A stretch of DNA of 16,715 nucleotides. Source: BJ22 sp031405895 (lineage in GTDB: Bacteria > Planctomycetota > Planctomycetia > Pirellulales > Pirellulaceae). The stretch is taken from assembly GCA_031405895.1 (NCBI GenBank), contig JANOFL010000023.1, forward strand, positions 1 through 16,715, written 5' to 3'. Position 1 is the stretch's first letter, and each line of letters opens with the position of its first letter. This document shows positions 6,307 through 14,361 of the stretch, one piece after another. Under the pieces are notes generated by a model. That model did no database searches. It saw only the letters and a program-made list of their open reading frames with translations, and was not told where the DNA came from. A program made the translations under genes and the position numbers.

Positions 6307-6427
6307 GGCGGGGGGAGGGGGCGTCCGCGCAACAAGTGCGCAATAAACCACGAGACCAGTGGCCAGTCATCCAATACGTTGCTGCCGGCATGAAGAGCAG
6401 TTCGCTTCCAATACATGAAGCTGGCCG

Positions 6428-6455
6428 TTCCGGGCGGCTGACCGGTCGGTATACT
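6428..6455 (+). promoter_or_regulatory. Candidate promoter for the BFN gene
   Basis: TATACT at 6450-6455 matches five of six -10 consensus positions. TTCCGG at 6428-6433 lies 16 bp upstream as a weak -35. The same hexamer was found ahead of the TATAAT at 3299. It would give a leader of roughly 60 bp before GTG 6526. Confidence 0.4.
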
Positions 6456-6525
6456 GGACCATTCGCAAATTCCCGGCTGACGGCGTCTCGACGAAACCTG
6501 CCTGTCTGAAAAGGAGTCTCGCGGC

Positions 6526-6933
6526 GTGCCCGTCGAAATGCGTCTCAGCCGGATCATTATCAGCGAGATCAACGAGAGCCAGGTCGTATTCCTTCAGGAA
6601 GTCGACGGCCCGCGGCAGTTCCCGATCCTGATCGGCATCTTCGAGGCGACCAGCATCGACCGCCGCGTCAAGAACGTCCCCCGGCTCCGGCCACTGACGC
6701 ACGACCTGATCGTCCAGTCGATCGAGGCCCTCGGCGGGGAACTGGACAGCGTGATCATCAATGACATCCGTGAACATACCTACTTCGCGCGGCTCCGCAT
6801 CCGCCGCGATGGTGAAATCGTGGAGATCGACGCGCGTCCTTCGGACGCCATCGCGGTGGCCGTGACCTGCGACCCGCCGCTGCCGATTTTTATCGAGGAA
6901 GAAGTCCTCGACACGGCACTCAACACGGACTGA
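6526..6933 (+). CDS. BFN/DUF151-domain protein (bifunctional nuclease family)
   Basis: The 135-residue product matches the DUF151/BFN domain along its whole length: LIGIFEATSID (35-45), RPLTHDLIVQSIEALG (55-70), VIINDIREHTYFARLRI (76-92) and the signature IDARPSDAIAVAV (101-113) followed by LPIFIEEEVLD (119-129). The family is named for a plant protein reported to have DNase and RNase activity; bacterial members are widespread and poorly characterised, and a thermotoga structure shows a compact fold. GTG 6526 was chosen because AAGGAG at 6511-6516 lies 9 bp before it, one of the best ribosome sites in the window; ATG 6538 would be 21 bp from it. The protein is cytoplasmic with no signal peptide. 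A hairpin immediately follows the stop. No functional link to the downstream transhydrogenase is evident. Confidence 0.9.
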   Translation: MPVEMRLSRIIISEINESQVVFLQEVDGPRQFPILIGIFEATSIDRRVKNVPRLRPLTHDLIVQSIEALGGELDSVIINDIREHTYFARLRIRRDGEIVEIDARPSDAIAVAVTCDPPLPIFIEEEVLDTALNTD

Positions 6934-6934
6934 A

Positions 6935-6952
6935 CCAGCCCCTCGGGGCTGG
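6935..6952 (+). terminator. Hairpin after BFN gene
   Basis: CCAGCCCC and GGGGCTGG form an 8-bp perfect stem (tight loop, effectively 7 bp plus a CTCG tetraloop) one base after the BFN stop codon. No T-tract follows directly, so it may be a weak terminator or an mRNA 3'-end stabiliser working with the larger palindrome downstream. Confidence 0.5.
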
Positions 6953-6963
6953 CTGACAGAAAC

Positions 6964-7048
6964 TGAGCCTGAGGCGCTAGCCGATTCCCCTCGGTTTGGG
7001 TTAATGTTTAAACCGGCGTGATCGGCTAGCGCCTCAGGCTCATTTTTT
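6964..7048 (+). repeat. Perfect 22-bp inverted repeat with T-tract (REP-like, terminator-like)
   Basis: Bases 6964-6985 are the exact reverse complement of 7021-7042, and the right arm is followed by six Ts (7043-7048). The 35-base loop has a second small stem, CGGTTT 6992-6997 with AAACCG 7010-7015. The result resembles a strong intrinsic terminator on the plus strand. The arm core GCCTGAGGCGCTAGCC looks like a dispersed planctomycete repeat I vaguely recall, which I cannot verify. It ends only 16 bp before the pntA ATG, leaving no room for a promoter between. Confidence 0.85.
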
Positions 7049-7064
7049 GGTCCAAATCCAACCC

Positions 7065-8630
7065 ATGAAGATTTTTGTCCCGAAGGAATCGGCTTCCGGC
7101 GAGTGCCGTGTGGCCGCCACTGGCCAATCGGTGGCAAAGCTGGTCAAGCTGGGCTACGAAGTCGCGGTCCAGCGCGGCTGTGGCGAAGCTGCTTCGATCA
7201 ACGATCAGGTGCTCGAGGCGGCCGGGGCTGTGCTGGCGGACGACGCGAACGCCGCGTGGCAAACGGCCGATCTCGTGCTGAAAATTCTGCCGCCCACCCC
7301 CGACGAAATCTCGCGCTTGCGGCAGGGAGCCACAATCATCAGTTTTATCTGGCCTGCCACCAACGTTGAACTGACCCAACGGCTCGCCGAGCGCGGTGTG
7401 ACGGCGCTTGCGATGGACTGCGTGCCGCGAATTTCCCGGGCGCAGAAACTCGACGCGCTCAGCAGCATGGCCAACATCGCCGGCTACCGGGCCGTGATCG
7501 AGGCGGCTTACGAATTCGGCAGCTTTTTCACCGGGCAAATCACCGCGGCCGGCAAAGTTCCACCCGCCAAGGTCCTTGTGATTGGCGCCGGAGTGGCGGG
7601 ACTGGCAGCCATCGGAGCGGCCCGCAGCCTGGGAGCCATCGTGCGGGCCTTTGACACCCGCCCCGCCGTTGCCGAACAGGTCCGCAGCATGGGTGCCGAG
7701 TTCCTGATGCTCGAGTTCAAGGAAGATGGTGAAGGGGCCGGTGGCTACGCCAAAACGATGAGTCCCGAATTCATCGCCGCCGAGATGGCCCTCTTTGCCC
7801 GCCAGGCTCGCGACGTCGACATCATCATCACGACGGCCCTGATTCCCGGGAAGCCGGCACCGAAACTGATCACGGCCGGGATGGTCCGCTCGATGAAGCC
7901 CGGCAGTGTGATCGTTGACATGGCCGCCGAGCAGGGTGGCAACTGCGAATTGACCCAGCCGGGAAAGAAAGCCGAAGCCGGCGGCGTGACGATCATCGGC
8001 TACACCGACCTGCCCGGCCGGCTGCCGACCCAGGCTTCGACGCTGTATGCCAACAATCTCGTCAATTTCCTTAACGACCTGACGCCCGGGCGCGACGGCA
8101 AGCTGGTAATCGACTTGGCCGACGAAGTCACGCGCGGCGCTCTCGTCACGCATGAAGGCGCCGTGACCTGGCCCCCGCCCGCAAAAGCTCTTGCGGCTGC
8201 CGCGAGCCAGCCGGCGGCCTCTCCCGTCGGTGCGATGGGCGACAAGGCAGCCGCATCAGGCCGTCTCGCCGGCATGGGTCGATTCGCGCTGCCCGCCTTC
8301 TTCCTGCTGGCCGGCGTCCTGCTGCTGTTCATCGGTCGCTACGCACCGGCCGATTTCGTCTCGCGGCTGACCGTGTTCGCTCTTGCCTGCCTGGTCGGCT
8401 ACCAGGTGATCTGGAACGTGACGCCGGCCCTACACACACCGCTGATGAGCGTCACCAACGCGATCAGCGGGATCATTGTGATCGGCGGGCTGATCCAGAT
8501 CGGCAGCCCATGGTATGGCCTGTCATCGCTGTTCGCCGCGGCTGCCGTGTTGCTCGCGACGATCAACATCGCCGGAGGGTTTTTCGTGACGCAACGCATG
8601 TTGGGCATGTTCCGCAAACAGGATTCCTGA
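7065..8630 (+). CDS. pntA: NAD(P) transhydrogenase subunit alpha
   Basis: PntA binds NAD(H) and, with PntB, couples hydride transfer between NADH and NADP+ to proton movement across the inner membrane. The 521-residue product is a full-length fused alpha subunit like that of E. coli (510 aa). The N-terminal domain I (1-370) has the alanine-dehydrogenase-like fold with VPKES (5-9), the PRISRAQ loop (121-127), the Rossmann motif GAGVAGL (174-180) and FDTRP (196-200). An Ala/Pro linker (about 371-400) leads to about four membrane helices (406-424, 433-450, 462-480, 487-508). ATG 7065 starts exactly at the family N-terminus; upstream in-frame TTG 7047 would add only six residues. No Shine-Dalgarno is visible. 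pntB follows after 3 bp. A 79-bp palindrome with a T-tract occupies the leader. Confidence 0.97.
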   Translation: MKIFVPKESASGECRVAATGQSVAKLVKLGYEVAVQRGCGEAASINDQVLEAAGAVLADDANAAWQTADLVLKILPPTPDEISRLRQGATIISFIWPATNVELTQRLAERGVTALAMDCVPRISRAQKLDALSSMANIAGYRAVIEAAYEFGSFFTGQITAAGKVPPAKVLVIGAGVAGLAAIGAARSLGAIVRAFDTRPAVAEQVRSMGAEFLMLEFKEDGEGAGGYAKTMSPEFIAAEMALFARQARDVDIIITTALIPGKPAPKLITAGMVRSMKPGSVIVDMAAEQGGNCELTQPGKKAEAGGVTIIGYTDLPGRLPTQASTLYANNLVNFLNDLTPGRDGKLVIDLADEVTRGALVTHEGAVTWPPPAKALAAAASQPAASPVGAMGDKAAASGRLAGMGRFALPAFFLLAGVLLLFIGRYAPADFVSRLTVFALACLVGYQVIWNVTPALHTPLMSVTNAISGIIVIGGLIQIGSPWYGLSSLFAAAAVLLATINIAGGFFVTQRMLGMFRKQDS

Positions 8631-8633
8631 TTC

Positions 8634-10130
8634 ATGGGCAACATTCCACTGGTCGCCTGGCTGGCGGCCGGATTCTGTTTCATCTTCAGCCTTGGCGGCC
8701 TCAGCCGGCACGAAACCAGCCGTCGCGGCAACTGGCTGGGCATCATCGGCATGCTGCTCGCCGTCGGCGCGACGCTGGCCGTGATCGTCACTTCGGCCAA
8801 AGCCGGCATCGCGGTGAGCGAAGGCGGAGATCCAGCGGTCGTGGCCATGGGACCGGGGTCCGGTGGTCTGACGCTGGTGGTCCTGGCCCTGCTGACCGGA
8901 GCCTCGATCGGCTTTTTCCTTGCCGCGCGCGTGGCCATGACCGGGATGCCCGAACTGGTCGCCATGCTGCACAGTTTCGTCGGCTTCGCGGCGGTTCTGG
9001 TCGGCTGGAGCAACTGGCTGACGGACTTCGGCCACGCGACTGGCGCGGAGCACACGATTCATCTTGTCGAGATCGTCGTCGGCATCTTTGTTGGCGGCTA
9101 CACGTTCACCGGTTCGGTCATCGCCTGGGGCAAACTCAACGGGAAAATCGCCAGCAAGCCGCTGATGATTCCCGGCCGGCACGCAATCAACCTCGGGGTT
9201 GTGGTGCTCGCATTGATCTTCGGCGCGGCCGTCTGCGTGTCTCAATCGTGGATGGTGGGACTGTTGAGTCTGATTGTCGTGACGCTGTTTTCGTTTGGGC
9301 TGGGAGCTCATATGGTCTACGCGATCGGTGGGGCCGACATGCCGGTCGTCGTCTCGATGCTCAACAGCTACAGCGGCTGGGCGGCTTCGGCGATCGGATT
9401 CCTGCTCAGAAACGACCTGCTGATCGTGACCGGGGCCCTGGTCGGCAGCAGCGGAGCGATCCTGAGCTACATCATGTGCCACGCGATGAACCGGTCGTTC
9501 GTCAGCGTGATCATGGGTGGCTTCGGCGGTGAAACATCGGCACCCGCCAGCCAGGCTGGCGGGGTACCGCTCAAATACCACACCACCAGCGCCGGCGAGA
9601 CGGCCAGGTGGCTGCTCGAATCCGGCCCGGTCGTGATCGTGCCCGGTTACGGCATGGCCGTGGCCCAGGCCCAGCACTCTGTCCGCGAAATCACGAGGCT
9701 TTTGCAAAGCGAAGGCGTCCAGTGCCGCTTTGCGATCCACCCCGTCGCCGGCCGGCTGCCGGGGCACATGAATGTGCTGCTGGCCGAGGCCAAAGTTCCC
9801 TACGACGTGGTCTTTGAGATGGAAGAGATCAATGAGGACTTTCCCTCGACTGGAACCGTCCTCGTCATCGGTGCCAACGACATCGTCAACCCCGGTGCCG
9901 AAACCGACGCCGCCAGTCCGATCTACGGCATGCCGGTGCTGAAAGTCTGGCAAGCCGAACATGTCGTGATCCTCAAGCGCAGCATGGGGACCGGCTATTC
10001 GGGCGTCGACAACCCGCTCTTCTACCTCGACAACTCGGCCATGCTTTTCGGCGACGCCAAAGGCAGCGTCGACGGGGTTCTCGCCGAGCTGCGACAGCGC
10101 GTGTCGCAGTCCGTCGCGGCAACCAGCTAA
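8634..10130 (+). CDS. pntB: NAD(P) transhydrogenase subunit beta
   Basis: PntB supplies most of the proton channel and the NADP(H)-binding domain III. The 498-residue product begins with about nine membrane helices (roughly 4-295), including MPELVAMLHSFVG (105-117), whose His113 corresponds to the conserved channel histidine of E. coli PntB. After a short linker, domain III carries VPGYGMAVAQAQ (336-347), GRLPGHMNVLLAEA (373-386), IGANDIVNP (412-420) and KRSMGTGYSGVDNPLF (448-463). It is about 36 residues longer than E. coli PntB (462 aa). The extra length is partly in the 60-80 and 297-320 loops. ATG 8634 lies 3 bp after the pntA stop, with AGGA at 8620-8623, 10 bp before it. The pair is clearly one operon. 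Confidence 0.97.
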   Translation: MGNIPLVAWLAAGFCFIFSLGGLSRHETSRRGNWLGIIGMLLAVGATLAVIVTSAKAGIAVSEGGDPAVVAMGPGSGGLTLVVLALLTGASIGFFLAARVAMTGMPELVAMLHSFVGFAAVLVGWSNWLTDFGHATGAEHTIHLVEIVVGIFVGGYTFTGSVIAWGKLNGKIASKPLMIPGRHAINLGVVVLALIFGAAVCVSQSWMVGLLSLIVVTLFSFGLGAHMVYAIGGADMPVVVSMLNSYSGWAASAIGFLLRNDLLIVTGALVGSSGAILSYIMCHAMNRSFVSVIMGGFGGETSAPASQAGGVPLKYHTTSAGETARWLLESGPVVIVPGYGMAVAQAQHSVREITRLLQSEGVQCRFAIHPVAGRLPGHMNVLLAEAKVPYDVVFEMEEINEDFPSTGTVLVIGANDIVNPGAETDAASPIYGMPVLKVWQAEHVVILKRSMGTGYSGVDNPLFYLDNSAMLFGDAKGSVDGVLAELRQRVSQSVAATS

Positions 10131-10160
10131 CCGGACAGCGCCACGCTTGCACTCGTTAGC

Positions 10161-10197
10161 GGCATGGCGCGAGCCACCGGAGTCACGCGCGGACTCC
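10161..10197. repeat. Back-to-back hairpins after pntB, possible repeat element
   Basis: TGGC (10165-10168) pairs with GCCA (10173-10176) around a GCGA loop, with CGG/CCG outside it. GGAGTC (10179-10184) pairs with GACTCC (10192-10197). They lie 30-70 bp after the pntB stop. The sequence around GGCATGGCGCGAGCC has the look of a dispersed palindromic repeat, but only one copy is in the window. Confidence 0.3.
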
Positions 10198-10307
10198 GTC
10201 CATTTTCTGCCGCAACCTGTGATCCGAAGAACCGCTGGCTTTCGCCATTCCGCCAACGAAACTGGCCCGGCAGCTGCCGACAGACGTTCGCTGGCTATGC
10301 CTCGACA

Positions 10308-10331
10308 ATATGTCACCGTTTGGTGACATAT
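10308..10331. terminator. Perfect 24-bp palindrome between convergent genes
   Basis: ATATGTCACC (10308-10317) and GGTGACATAT (10322-10331) are perfectly complementary around a GTTT loop. It is AT-rich against a GC-rich background and lies between the convergent pntB (stop 10130) and kinase (stop 10379). A bidirectional terminator is the simplest reading, although T-tracts are short. The symmetry would also suit a regulator binding site. Confidence 0.55.
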
Positions 10332-10378
10332 GTTTCGCGCCTGGCAATCGTTGCGGGTACCTCGCCAGACCCCGATGG

Positions 10379-13300
10379 CTAGCCTTCCGGCGCGTCGACC
10401 GGCTGCAGCAGTGCCTGGAAGTCCGGACGATCGGCGAGGAACCGGAGTTCTTCCCGAGCCTCCAGTACGCCGGTCAGATTGCCGCCACCGTCCAGAAAAC
10501 TTTCCAGCAACGCCACCGCGCGCCGCGCATAGTTTGCGCTCTCGGCGCGCGATTCCGGGTTGTTTTCCTCATGAAGGACAACTTGGGCCGCCACCGCAAA
10601 CGTGGCGGCCGATCCGGAGAGCAAGTGACGGTCCTGTGGCGTTCCGGGGCGTTGTCGCGCGAGAATCGCTTCCGCCTGTTCAGTGGCCTGCCGATGTTTG
10701 CCCGACCAGGCAATCGTCCTGGTTCGGTTCATCTTGACCAGCTCAACGAACGGGACCGGCGCAAACTTCAGAGCCTGATCCCATTCCAGCAGCGCATCGT
10801 CGTGCCGTGACAGGGCGGTCAGAAGTTCGGCCCGGGTAATGGCCGCAAAATGGATGTCTTCGATCGCAATGGCTTCACCGGGGTGAACTTCCAGCACTCC
10901 GTCCAGGATCTGGATTGCAAGATCAACCTTTTCGAGAGCCCGGGCATCTTGATCGATCCGCTGCAGCGCTTCTGCGTGCGTCTGATATGTCCTCTGGAGC
11001 GCCAGATCGGCGGACAGGTTGTCACGGTCGCCAGCCACCGCCATGTAAAGCAACTTCTCCGAACGCTCCAGCAAGAGGAATATTTCAGGATCGTGCTGAT
11101 CCAGAACTGTCAGGAATTCGGCGAGTTGCCCGAGCCTGATTCCAAGTTCCAGTTTTACTGCCAGATCCAGCTCGAACATCCGGTGATGTTCATCGATGAT
11201 CGCGATGGCCGAACGCTGGGTGGCGATCGCTTCTTCAATCTGCCCTGCCATATAGTGCCAGCGGGACTTTTTGGTCAGCATGATGGCATACCAGAAATCC
11301 ATGTCCGTTCGCTCAGGAGCAGACGTTTGCAGGAATTCAAAGTGCCTCGTCGCTTCGGCAAGTGGCCGCTCAGCCTCCTTCCATCTTTTCAGATTGCCGA
11401 CCAGCATCATTCCGAGGCGGGTCGATTGGACGGCCAGTTCAAACGCCGCATTCACGTCTTCCGGTTCCTCGGTCAGTACTTCTTCCCAAAGCTGGATGGC
11501 CCGATTCATGGCGACCTCCGATTCCTGCGTCTGCCGCAAGTTGAACAACAGGTCGCCGCGAACCGAAAACGCATGGGCCAGTTCGGACATGGCCGCCCGG
11601 TTTGCGTCGCTGGTCACGCCGTCACGTTCAAGGATCTGGTCGAGGATGCGGATTGACTCCTGCAGGTTCCCTTCGGCGGAATCGCCTTTTCCCATCTGCA
11701 CGTAAACGGTCGCCAGCTGGCGGTGAGTCGCCGCTAGTTCAATGGCAATCGCCGGGTCTTCCAGCATTCCAGGGGACAGTCCGCCTAGCAAACCGGTTGC
11801 CTGAATCAGAAAGCCTTCCGAATCGGCGAGCTTGTCCTCGCTGGTCCTCATCTTGCCAAGCCGCTGGAAGATGCTTGCGAGCTGAATTTTCGCGCTCTCG
11901 GAAGCGTGCGGCTGGCCAGCTGACTGTGTGCTCAACTCATTGGCCGACTCCAGCAAAAGATTTCGCAGGTCCCGATAGTCGCTCCGGTAGACGCGGCGTT
12001 CCTGGCTGACGGTCTGGCAAAAACGGTCGACCGTTTTCAGGAGCTCCATGTGGTTGCGGCTGGCCAGCCCGGCGCTGGCTTTCGAGTCGGCCGTTACCTG
12101 CCGCAAGTGCCACGAATTCCGCCAGTTGGCAATGAGTCCGGCACTTGCGCCCAGGATGATGAACGCCAACAGCGCTGCAATCAGCCGGTTCCGACCGCAC
12201 CAGCGCAAGGCCCGGGTTGCATGACTCAAACGCCTTGCCGCGATCGGCCGACCGTCGAGAAATCTTCGCAAGTCGGCCGCCAGCTCACCGGCGGTCGGAT
12301 ACCGGTCCTGAGGAGACGGCTGAATGCACTTGAGGCAAATGGTCGCGAGGTCGGCGGGAACCCTGACCGAGATCTCCGGAACGGCACCGGCGAGAATTCT
12401 TGCAATCAGCCGCGGCCGGTCGTTCTCCGGGTACGCGGGTTTTCCTTCAAGCGCTTCGTACAACGTCAGGCCGAGAGCATAGATGTCGCTGCGGTGGTCG
12501 GACTGGCCCTGAAACCGCTCGGGTGCGAGGTAGCGCACCGTCCCCACGACATCGCCGGTCGCGGTCAACCCGGCACCCTCAATTGACTTGGCGAGGCCAA
12601 AGTCAGCGATCCAGGCCCGGCCATCGTGGTCCAGCATGATGTTGGATGGCTTGATGTCGCGGTGCAGGATTCCGCGCGCGTGCGCGAACTCAAGTCCCTC
12701 GGCGACCTGCAAGGCAATCCGGGCGCACGATTGTGGCGAAAGCTCGATGGCCATCGGCGCGGGCCGGGGCTGCTTTTTGGGGACCACCGGCTGGTAGTCT
12801 TTCTCAGTGCTCCCTACTTGAACAATGGTTTCGTCGAACCGCGATGCCGGGTGGCCGGGCGAGCCAATCAGCCTGCGATCCTGCGGACTCTCTCTGCTGG
12901 CAATCAATTGCTGAAGATTCGCCCCCTCAATCAGCTGCATCGCGTAGTAGACAAAGCCCGCGGATTCGCCGGCTTCGAACACCGGTACAATATTGGAATG
13001 ATGCAGGCGGGCCGCGATCCCGGCTTCCTGCTGGAAACGAAGGGACTGCTTAGCGGTCGAGTCCACCGCGCGCGCCATGACTTTCAGCGCCACCCTCCGC
13101 CCCAACGGCTTCTGGATTGCTTCATACACGACGCCCATTGCGCCCCGCCCGATTTCGGAAATAACCTCGAAATCGGCAAGATCGGGCGGATTTGCTGCGG
13201 TGGCGAAGCAAGCCACTGGGGCTGAAACGGCAGCCTGCTCCCGCGGCTTTTCCAACATCGTCAGCGCCGGCAACATCACCCGCAAGTCGTCGGCCAGTTC

Positions 13301-13414
13301 GGGATGACGCCGGCAATACTCCTCCGTCTCGAATCTCGCTCCCCGCCGAACACAACGTAGCGCTTCGTCGAGAATCGAATCGAGCAAGACCGGGTTGTCA
13401 TGTTCGGTTTTCAT
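10379..13414 (-). CDS. Ser/Thr protein kinase with TM segment and TPR-like repeats
   Basis: This 1011-residue Hanks-type kinase phosphorylates Ser/Thr residues and is probably membrane-anchored. After an N-terminal segment of about 80 residues, the kinase domain (81-390) shows the glycine loop IGRGAMGVVYE (88-98), lysine VALK (108-111), catalytic HRDIKPSN (251-258), DFGLAKS (271-277), the activation-loop end GTVRYLAPERF (291-301) and the C-terminal SPQDRYPTAGELAADL (367-382). All key residues are present, so it should be active. A stretch at about 175-225, rich in Pro, Lys and polar residues, is an insert in the hinge region. A single membrane helix (about 410-428) is followed by about 580 residues of helical TPR-like repeats. 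ATG 13414 overlaps the sigma-factor gene by 17 bp, implying coupling. Such sigma/kinase pairs are typical of planctomycetes. Confidence 0.93.
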   Translation of the reverse strand: MKTEHDNPVLLDSILDEALRCVRRGARFETEEYCRRHPELADDLRVMLPALTMLEKPREQAAVSAPVACFATAANPPDLADFEVISEIGRGAMGVVYEAIQKPLGRRVALKVMARAVDSTAKQSLRFQQEAGIAARLHHSNIVPVFEAGESAGFVYYAMQLIEGANLQQLIASRESPQDRRLIGSPGHPASRFDETIVQVGSTEKDYQPVVPKKQPRPAPMAIELSPQSCARIALQVAEGLEFAHARGILHRDIKPSNIMLDHDGRAWIADFGLAKSIEGAGLTATGDVVGTVRYLAPERFQGQSDHRSDIYALGLTLYEALEGKPAYPENDRPRLIARILAGAVPEISVRVPADLATICLKCIQPSPQDRYPTAGELAADLRRFLDGRPIAARRLSHATRALRWCGRNRLIAALLAFIILGASAGLIANWRNSWHLRQVTADSKASAGLASRNHMELLKTVDRFCQTVSQERRVYRSDYRDLRNLLLESANELSTQSAGQPHASESAKIQLASIFQRLGKMRTSEDKLADSEGFLIQATGLLGGLSPGMLEDPAIAIELAATHRQLATVYVQMGKGDSAEGNLQESIRILDQILERDGVTSDANRAAMSELAHAFSVRGDLLFNLRQTQESEVAMNRAIQLWEEVLTEEPEDVNAAFELAVQSTRLGMMLVGNLKRWKEAERPLAEATRHFEFLQTSAPERTDMDFWYAIMLTKKSRWHYMAGQIEEAIATQRSAIAIIDEHHRMFELDLAVKLELGIRLGQLAEFLTVLDQHDPEIFLLLERSEKLLYMAVAGDRDNLSADLALQRTYQTHAEALQRIDQDARALEKVDLAIQILDGVLEVHPGEAIAIEDIHFAAITRAELLTALSRHDDALLEWDQALKFAPVPFVELVKMNRTRTIAWSGKHRQATEQAEAILARQRPGTPQDRHLLSGSAATFAVAAQVVLHEENNPESRAESANYARRAVALLESFLDGGGNLTGVLEAREELRFLADRPDFQALLQPVDAPEG

Positions 13415-14027
13415 GCGGGTTCTTGATGGCCAGTCCGATCTTTTTCAGCGCCCGGCGATACCGGGACGAGACCGCGTCTTCGCTCAGTTCCAGCAGTTCG
13501 CCAATCTCCGCATGGTCGAGCTGTTCGAAATGCCGTAGTGCCAACACCTCCCGGTCCAGCGGATCCAGTTGATCAAGGGCTGTCGTCATCCGGTCAACCT
13601 GCTCGGCGCGCGATACCTTGACGCTGGGTGTGCTGTCGCCTCCGGCAAGGCAGACCGCCATCGCACTCGATTCCAGCCCGGCTTCCTGACGGACATCCAG
13701 CCGCTCTTCCCGCGCCGCCGACCTCGCCTGAACGCCCAAGTGACGGCGATGAACAATCACCAGCTGCTGCAGGGTCAAAAACCTGAGCCAGACATACGGC
13801 TTCATCTTCCTTTCCTGTTCGTATTCCGGAAACCGGCGAACGGCGTCCGCAAAAGCCTCCTGAATCACGTCCGAAGCATCCACCCGCGCGCGAATTCGCC
13901 GGTCAATCCGCAGCTCAACGAGGGTTCGCAGCCGTCCACGAAACTGCTCGAACAGCTCGGGCAACGGAGGCAGGGGTTCCGCCCGGTCAGCCAGTTTTCC
14001 AGCCTGACCCTGAGAATGCTGGTTCAT
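13398..14027 (-). CDS. ECF-family RNA polymerase sigma factor (kinase-linked type)
   Basis: The 209-residue product has sigma region 2 (about 26-95), with RARVDASDVIQEAFADAVRR (46-65) and the KPYVWLRFLTLQQLV core-binding/-10 helices (76-90), and region 4 (about 143-195), with LDPLDREVLALRHFEQLDHAEIGELL (154-179) and SEDAVSSRYRRALKKI (182-197) as the helix-turn-helix for the -35 element. The R-x-D-x-S-D-V-x-Q-E-A motif is typical of the ECF groups found beside Ser/Thr kinases in planctomycetes. There is no visible anti-sigma gene; the kinase may take that role. ATG 14027 was chosen as the last start before region 2; an upstream start at 14174 would add a proline- and glycine-rich leader that looks non-coding. 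Its 3' end overlaps the kinase start by 17 bp. Confidence 0.92.
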   Translation of the reverse strand: MNQHSQGQAGKLADRAEPLPPLPELFEQFRGRLRTLVELRIDRRIRARVDASDVIQEAFADAVRRFPEYEQERKMKPYVWLRFLTLQQLVIVHRRHLGVQARSAAREERLDVRQEAGLESSAMAVCLAGGDSTPSVKVSRAEQVDRMTTALDQLDPLDREVLALRHFEQLDHAEIGELLELSEDAVSSRYRRALKKIGLAIKNPHENRT

Positions 14028-14361
14028 CCCCCGATTGTAACTGCGCTGGGGAGCAGCATGCGTCAGGAATTCCCGGCCATTTTTGTTCCCTGGTCGGGGG
14101 TTTGACGGCGACCCGGCGTGGCCGGACCTCCCAACCTGGACGAGAGCAAGCGTGACAGCATGAACATCGGTCAAGGCCAGGCCGTCGTCGCCAGCGGGCG
14201 ACTTTCCTGAATCCGGAAAAGATTTCCGGAAAGTCTGACGGATTCGGCGTTCGCGAGCAGTTACGGCCGGACGGAATTGCGCGAACGGCCAAAACGGTCA
14301 CTCGCAAGGACGATTGAATTTTCCGAACTGTTCGTCACCCCATTCCCCGTTTGACTTCGCC
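14028..14361. other. Divergent intergenic region, sigma factor / surface protein
   Basis: These 334 bp separate two divergently transcribed genes and hold no convincing ORF. They contain nested palindromes at 14200-14245 and a further inverted pair, GTTCGCG (14249-14255) with CGCGAAC (14280-14286). TACAAT on the minus strand (14039-14034) is -10-like, but it is only 7 bp from the sigma start and has no -35. No clear promoter could be assigned to either gene. Confidence 0.6.
14200..14245. promoter_or_regulatory. Nested palindromes, operator-like
   Basis: TCCGGAAA (14212-14219) and TTTCCGGA (14223-14230) form a perfect 8-bp palindrome with a 3-bp spacer. Around it lie GACTTTCC (14200-14207) with GGAAAGTC (14228-14235), and GAATCCG (14209-14215) with CGGATTC (14239-14245). 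The mutually exclusive pairings suggest either a dimer-bound operator or alternative RNA hairpins. Placement between divergent starts favours DNA regulation. Confidence 0.5.

Larger units (their letters stand above)
5978..6525. other. Intergenic region with several repeats, no gene
   Basis: This 548-bp gap separates the divergent oxidoreductase and BFN genes. It holds a 17-bp direct repeat (6003/6050), two copies of a 46-bp hairpin repeat (6201 and 6261) followed by a G-rich run (about 6301-6320), and a candidate promoter near 6450. Open frames crossing it on both strands are low-complexity Gly/Ser/Arg products of the repeats and show no protein family features. Confidence 0.7.

Noticed and set aside
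5978..6391. N-terminal extension of the oxidoreductase by 138 codons
   Set aside because: The extension translates the hairpin repeats into Gly/Ser/Arg-rich sequence, and the protein fold starts exactly at ATG 5977.
6367..7137. Minus-strand open frame opposite the BFN gene and the start of pntA
   Set aside because: It runs across the palindrome and two well-supported plus-strand genes, and shows no recognisable domain.
8523..10316. Long minus-strand open frame (597 codons) opposite pntB
   Set aside because: It lies antisense to an unmistakable pntB, its translation is a His/Asp/Gln/Gly-rich mix with no family motifs, and GC-rich third positions commonly leave such frames open.
10850..11656. 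Plus-strand open frames opposite the kinase C-terminal half
   Set aside because: They are antisense shadows of a continuous 1011-codon gene and lack motifs.
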